Assembly (NCBI GenBank): GCA_934539585.1
Contig: CAKTCT010000067.1
Location: 1-9,543 of the forward strand
Reading direction: 5' to 3'
DNA from: an uncultured Oscillospiraceae bacterium
GTDB lineage: Bacteria; Bacillota; Clostridia; Oscillospirales; Ruminococcaceae
Length of the DNA stretch: 9,543 nt
Shown here: piece by piece, positions 6,041-9,543 of the stretch
Layout of the letters: every line of letters begins with the position of its first letter
Position numbering within the stretch: position 1 is the stretch's first letter
The notes under the pieces: generated by a model
What the model was told of the DNA's origin: nothing
Database searches by the model: none
Seen by the model: the letters and a program-made list of their open reading frames with translations, nothing else
Translations under genes and position numbers: made by a program

Positions 6041-7267
6041 ATGAGCGATAAGAAAATTCTTTACGATCTGGCGTCCCGGGTATCCGAGGTCGCCCACAGC
6101 CCGGAGATGCAGGAGCACCGGCGTCTCTGGCGGAACCAGAACAGCTTCAAGGGGGACCGGCCCCTGATCTACCTCCGGGCCTTCGGCTTTGACGAGAATT
6201 TTGACCCCTCGGTCCTGAAGTGTACCGACCCCTTTCTCCGGCATTACGAGCGGGAGCTTCACCAGGAGCTATACCGCAGCACTCTGGGGGACGATTACAT
6301 CGTGGAGCCCTGGCTGACCCTGGACGCCACCTACGTCATGGAAAACGGCCAGCGCTGGGGTATCCCGGTGGCGCTGGGCGAGAAGCCTGCGGGCGGCGGT
6401 GCGGTGGCGTTCCATCCCAGTCTGGTGGAGGAGGATATCTCCTGCCTGCGGGCCGCGCCCTATGAGGTCAACGAGGAGGAGACCGCCCGGCGGGCGGAGC
6501 GGCTGTCCGAGGCGCTGGGCGGCGCTATGCGGGTGTTTGTATCCCGGCAGGGGCCGTACTCCATGTGGAGCGGGGACATCTCCACGGACCTGGCCAAAAT
6601 GCGGGGGCTGGAGCAGCTGATGTGGGACACCTACGACAATCCGGAGTGGCTCCACACCTTGCTGGCCTTTATGCGGGACGCCATTCTGGCCAATCTGGAG
6701 CAGGCGGAAAAGGCCGGGGGATTCTCCCTGGCGGACCACCAGAACCAGTGCATGCCATACAGCCTGGAGCTGGGCGACCCCGATCCGGACGTCACCGGCG
6801 TTTCCATGAAGCAGATGTGGCGGTTCATGGCGGCTCAGGAATTCACCAGCGTGGGGCCGGATATGTTCTGGGAGTTCCTTTTGCAGTACCAGATCCCCAT
6901 TCTGGAAAAGTTCGGCCTGACGGCTTACGGCTGCTGTGAGAATCTGGCCCAATTTATCCCCTGCCTGCGGAGGGTGCCCAACCTGCGCCGGATCGCGGTG
7001 TCGCCTTTTGCCGAACCCCGGAAGTGCGCCGAGCAGATCGGGAAGGATTACATCCTGTCCTGGCGGCCCAGCCCGTCTCTGATGCTGGCGACGGGGCTGG
7101 ACGAGGATTTCGTCCGGAAGTACATGCAGGAGCATTTCGCCATTTTCAAGGAAAACGGCAACTTCTTCGACATCACCCTGAAGGACGTGGAGACCGTCCA
7201 CCATCAGCCGGAAAACGTCCGGCGGTGGGTGGAGATCGTCCGCCAGGAGATCGAAAAGAGTTTCTGA
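6041..7267 (+). CDS. URO-D-like TIM-barrel protein, long cysteine-pair subgroup
   Basis: The 408-residue product shows no close likeness to the URO-D protein at 3907 but has the same style of fold. Recognisable parts are DNPEWLHTLLAFMRDAIL (199-216), ADHQNQCMPYSLELGDP (231-247), AAQEFTSVGPDMFWEFLLQY (264-283), QIPILEKFGLTAYGCCENL (284-302), PNLRRIAVSPFAEPRKCAEQ (313-332) and the late ITLKDVETV (378-386). The C298-C299-E300 motif sits at the barrel strand where metal ligands occur in related methyltransferases, so it may bind metal, but that is inference. Homologues in gut Firmicutes are usually labelled URO-D family or hypothetical; the reaction is unknown. The upstream in-frame ATG at 5981 is rejected: it overlaps the -10 region and has no ribosome site, whereas ATG 6041 has AGGAG at 6027-6031 with a nine-base spacer. 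It has no signal peptide, so it acts in the cytoplasm. Control is probably by the divergent cupin-AraC protein. Confidence 0.8.
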   Translation: MSDKKILYDLASRVSEVAHSPEMQEHRRLWRNQNSFKGDRPLIYLRAFGFDENFDPSVLKCTDPFLRHYERELHQELYRSTLGDDYIVEPWLTLDATYVMENGQRWGIPVALGEKPAGGGAVAFHPSLVEEDISCLRAAPYEVNEEETARRAERLSEALGGAMRVFVSRQGPYSMWSGDISTDLAKMRGLEQLMWDTYDNPEWLHTLLAFMRDAILANLEQAEKAGGFSLADHQNQCMPYSLELGDPDPDVTGVSMKQMWRFMAAQEFTSVGPDMFWEFLLQYQIPILEKFGLTAYGCCENLAQFIPCLRRVPNLRRIAVSPFAEPRKCAEQIGKDYILSWRPSPSLMLATGLDEDFVRKYMQEHFAIFKENGNFFDITLKDVETVHHQPENVRRWVEIVRQEIEKSF

Positions 7268-7273
7268 AAAGAG

Positions 7274-7311
7274 AACTCCCGTCCTCCATATTCCGGAGGG
7301 CGGGAGTTTTT
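7274..7311. terminator. Strong bidirectional terminator between convergent genes
   Basis: A 14-base stem (7274-7287 with 7295-7308, one T-G wobble) around a seven-base loop is followed by TTTTT at 7307-7311. The sequence before the stem is A-rich, giving a U tract for minus-strand transcripts as well. It lies 6 bases after one stop and 13 bases from the other. Confidence 0.88.
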
Positions 7312-7324
7312 GCGCGGTATGGGG

Positions 7325-9283
7325 TCAGCGGGTCAGGACGGTTGGGGTGTTGGGGAGGATGGGGAGGGTCTTCCCGGCGAATTTCAGGGTGCCGCCGGGG
7401 ATGTCCGACAGGACCTCCACCCGGTCTTTTTCCGCAGAGACCCGGATGAGGCCGCCGGGGGTGGGGACCTGGCCCCGGAACCAGTCCAGGCCGCCCAGGT
7501 TGGGCTCCACGGTGAAGGTGGAGTAGCCGTCTCCGGTGGGATTGACGCCCAGGTAGAACCGGCCAAGGAGGTAGATGGGGCTGGCTCCCCAGGCGTGGCA
7601 GAGGCTCTTGCCGAAGGGGGTGCCGTACATATGGAGCTGCTCCGCGCCGGGGAGGGTGGGGTCGTACTCCTCCCAGAAGGTGGTGGCCCCTTCCCGGAGC
7701 ATGCCGCCCCAGTATTCCAGCATCTTTTCCGTCACGGTCTCCAGGCGGCCGCCGGCGCAGTCGCTTTCCAGCTCGTAGAATTTGAAATAGGGGGTGGTGA
7801 TGGGGGCCACGGCGTCGTTTTCCAGGACGTTTTTCCGGATGAGGGCCGCCTGGCGGGCGTCGGCGATGCCGAAGCGGATGGCAAAGAGGTTGGTGTGCCG
7901 GGTGACGCGACGGTTTCCGGAGGTGAAGCTGTCGATGAACGCGCCCTGGTCCTCGTCCCAATAAAGACGGAGGATTTTTGCCCGGAGGTCCGCGGCCCGG
8001 TCCCGGAAGGGGGCGGCGTCATAGCCCAGGCGGTCCCGGATGTCGGCGAAAACCTCCAGGGCGGCGGTAAAGAGAATCTGCTCGGCGCAGATGGGGCCGT
8101 CCTTGTCCAGCTGGTTGGCCCAGTCCACGAAAATCCAGTCCCCGGGGCGCTGGCAGGCCAGGCCGTTTTCATCGGCGCGGCTGATGCAGAACTCCATGAG
8201 GCTTTCCATCTCGGGGTAAATCTGTCGGACAAAGGCCAGGTCGCCGGTATAGCGGAGATAATCCGCGAAGCCCAGGACCCAGTAGAAGGAGTAGTCCATG
8301 ATGGTGTTGATGTGGCGGTCCATGGGGCCGTTGCCGCGGAGGGCGATGGCGGTGCGTTTGCAGATGTCGTTATCGAAGAACAGGTAGTCGTTTAGGAGGT
8401 AGCTCTGGTAGGCGTCGCCGGACCAGACGTAGCGGTCCCGCTTGATGCCGTCCAGGAAGAATTCCCGGGAGTTCAGCTCCAGGGTGTAGCAGCTTACGTC
8501 CCAGATGCGGTTGATGGTTTCATCGGAGCAGGTGAAGCTGCCCTTGCGTTCCAGGGGGAGGTACTCGTACCGGGCTTCGATTCTTTGGAGGGTCACGCCG
8601 TCATCGGGGAGGATGCGGACGTAGCGGAAGCCCCGGGCAGGCTCCTCCAGCACGGGAGCGGCGGTTTCAGCGATCCAGCTGCAGGGGGTGTCGCTGAGGG
8701 CTTCCTCCAGACTTTCGCCGTAGAGGATCCGGACGGTGCCGGAGCCGGAAAGCTCCAGGCGGAGGGCGGCGAAGGTCTCCTGCCCGGCGTCAAAGAGGAG
8801 GCCCTGGGCGCAGTCCACGGGGGTCAGGGGCAAGGGGCGGAGGGCCAGGCGGTAGGTAGAGGGGCCGGACTCCCGGGCGTTGAAATTCCAGAAGCCCACA
8901 GGGCGGTAGTCGAAATTGTTGTGGGCGGCTTCCCAGGTGTCGTCGGAGACGATGGTCGCGCCTTCCACGAAAATGGCGGGGAGGCCGGTGAGGTTGGCGG
9001 TCTCCACGGTGATGGAGACGTCTCCCGCCGGGGCTTCCAGCCATTCGCCGGCCGGGTGGTAGACGTAGTTTATGGTCACGCCGCCGATGCCTTCGATGGT
9101 GACGCGGAATTTTTCCGGCTTTTCCAGGTGAAAGGTCCGGCGGAAGAAGACCGTGTGCCAGCAGTCCCGGACGGCCCAGGGCTCCGGGCGGATGCAGTTG
9201 CGGTCCAGCCGCCGGACGGCGGTCAGGAGGTGAAGGTGGGTTTCAAAGTCGCCGAATTTCCAAATCCAGGTGGGAGAGTTCAT
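7325..9283 (-). CDS. Glycoside hydrolase family 78-type alpha-L-rhamnosidase, intracellular
   Basis: The 652-residue product has the GH78 layout: N-terminal beta-sandwich parts (WAVRDCWHTVFFRRTFHLEK, residues 36-55; a segment ending FRYVRI near 224), a six-hairpin (alpha/alpha)6 barrel from about 250 to 575, and a C-terminal beta domain with the usual SPIYLLGRFYLGVNPTGDGY (568-587). The conserved catalytic stretch is DGIKRDRYVWSGD (278-290), corresponding to the RDER-WTGD motif where the general acid lies (likely D283), and TFWEEYDP (535-542), where the general base glutamate lies (likely E538). DWIFVDW (382-388) is the conserved substrate-pocket strand. The family hydrolyses terminal alpha-L-rhamnose from plant glycosides and pectin by inversion. 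Start ATG 9283 is chosen over upstream in-frame codons because AAAGGA lies at 9293-9298 and a promoter lies just upstream of that. No signal peptide: the substrate must be imported first, fitting the SBP-rich context. A related six-hairpin activity is possible. Confidence 0.85.
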   Translation of the reverse strand: MNSPTWIWKFGDFETHLHLLTAVRRLDRNCIRPEPWAVRDCWHTVFFRRTFHLEKPEKFRVTIEGIGGVTINYVYHPAGEWLEAPAGDVSITVETANLTGLPAIFVEGATIVSDDTWEAAHNNFDYRPVGFWNFNARESGPSTYRLALRPLPLTPVDCAQGLLFDAGQETFAALRLELSGSGTVRILYGESLEEALSDTPCSWIAETAAPVLEEPARGFRYVRILPDDGVTLQRIEARYEYLPLERKGSFTCSDETINRIWDVSCYTLELNSREFFLDGIKRDRYVWSGDAYQSYLLNDYLFFDNDICKRTAIALRGNGPMDRHINTIMDYSFYWVLGFADYLRYTGDLAFVRQIYPEMESLMEFCISRADENGLACQRPGDWIFVDWANQLDKDGPICAEQILFTAALEVFADIRDRLGYDAAPFRDRAADLRAKILRLYWDEDQGAFIDSFTSGNRRVTRHTNLFAIRFGIADARQAALIRKNVLENDAVAPITTPYFKFYELESDCAGGRLETVTEKMLEYWGGMLREGATTFWEEYDPTLPGAEQLHMYGTPFGKSLCHAWGASPIYLLGRFYLGVNPTGDGYSTFTVEPNLGGLDWFRGQVPTPGGLIRVSAEKDRVEVLSDIPGGTLKFAGKTLPILPNTPTVLTR

Positions 9284-9316
9284 AGGGTGATGTCCTTTCT
9301 GTGTGGGGTTACTTTT

Positions 9317-9345
9317 AGTGTAATGGATGAAGGGGGCGTTTGCAA
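9317..9345 (-). promoter_or_regulatory. Promoter of the GH78 gene
   Basis: On the minus strand, TTGCAA (9340-9345) and TACACT (9317-9322) are 17 bases apart, about 20 bases before the AAAGGA ribosome site. This promoter rules out the upstream in-frame start codons as the translation start. Confidence 0.65.
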
Positions 9346-9436
9346 TAGACAATATTTGAAGGGGATCGATTTTTTCGCGCTTTTTTGAGGAAAACGGGTG
9401 CTTTGCAAAAAACTTCAACTTTTTTTCAAAAAAGGG

Positions 9437-9465
9437 TTGACAAAAGGGGGAGGGGGCGATATAAT
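9437..9465 (+). promoter_or_regulatory. Perfect consensus sigma-A promoter (P1)
   Basis: TTGACA at 9437-9442 and TATAAT at 9460-9465 are separated by 17 bases, the full consensus. A- and T-tracts at about 9406-9433 precede it, like an UP element. It points out of the window to the right, with no coding frame before the edge. Confidence 0.85.
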
Positions 9466-9530
9466 AATAAAGCTGTCTCGAAAAGCGGACGGTAACGCAG
9501 AGGAATCCGGAAAAAGATTTGAAAAAAGTC

Positions 9531-9543
9531 TTGACAAACGGAA
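9531..9543 (+). promoter_or_regulatory. -35 box of a second tandem promoter (P2, cut by window edge)
   Basis: TTGACA at 9531-9536 is preceded by A-rich runs (9511-9528), just as for P1, and lies 94 bases after the P1 -35 box. The -10 would lie near 9554-9559, outside the window. Tandem consensus promoters with UP-like A-tracts suggest an rRNA or tRNA operon next. Confidence 0.6.

Noticed and set aside
7310..8395. Long plus-strand open frame opposite the C-terminal half of the GH78 gene
   Set aside because: Same antisense effect: repetitive G/V/E/A-rich translation with no ribosome site, while the minus strand carries GH78 catalytic motifs.
8585..9388. Plus-strand open frame opposite the GH78 N-terminus
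   Set aside because: It overlaps the GH78 promoter and ribosome site, and has low-complexity G/V/D composition and no recognisable domain.
9284..9418. N-terminal extension of the GH78 protein by 45 codons
   Set aside because: The stretch holds the gene's promoter and ribosome site, and the product would not be a signal peptide of usual form.

Overview
The window looks like chromosome from an uncultured, high-GC member of the Clostridia, probably a gut Oscillospiraceae/Ruminococcaceae-like Firmicute. The reasons are strong AGGAGG-type ribosome sites, consensus sigma-A promoters, a TTG-started AraC regulator, clostridial-style phage tail genes, and sugar-scavenging loci that combine extracellular solute-binding proteins (SBPs), AraC regulators, URO-D-like proteins and a GH78 rhamnosidase. 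Taxonomy is an inference from gene style; there is no marker gene.

Left part (1-2390) is a patchwork of broken pieces. On the minus strand there is an XkdN-like tail assembly chaperone (1-431, running off the edge). Upstream of it lies an open frame (444-1232) whose C-terminal 160 residues are a contractile-phage tail sheath and whose N-terminal 85 or so residues are the middle of an ABC-transporter SBP. Head-to-head with this SBP fragment is the C-terminal half of an AraC regulator on the plus strand (1301-1906), also lacking its N-terminus. A terminator follows, then about 280 bp of non-coding G- and T-tract-rich sequence, a good promoter (2275-2303), and an SBP gene with no start codon or signal peptide. 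So there are three or four abrupt gene joins in the first 2.4 kb. They are either real rearrangements around a prophage remnant or, more likely, chimeric joins from amplification or assembly.

Middle part (2390-4980): the SBP (to 3787) is followed by a terminator-like hairpin, a second GC hairpin, and a URO-D family gene (3907-4911), probably one transcript with stepped-down expression of the second gene. A two-way terminator separates this from the next cluster.

Right part (4981-9283) is intact and ordinary in layout. A cupin-AraC regulator (minus) is divergent from a second, different URO-D-like gene (6041-7267, plus), with spaced GTGAT repeats in the shared control region. A convergent GH78 alpha-L-rhamnosidase-type enzyme (7325-9283, minus) has its own promoter. 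The likely theme is uptake and intracellular cleavage of a rhamnose-bearing or related glycoside, with URO-D-like enzymes acting on the product or aglycone; that last step is inference.

The right edge (9437-9543) holds one perfect TTGACA-17-TATAAT promoter and the start of a second, both behind A-rich stretches. This is the usual look of tandem promoters driving an rRNA or tRNA operon beyond the window.

I did not find a convincing novel molecular system. The most striking object is the SBP-tail sheath fusion, and the first job is to test whether that join is real.
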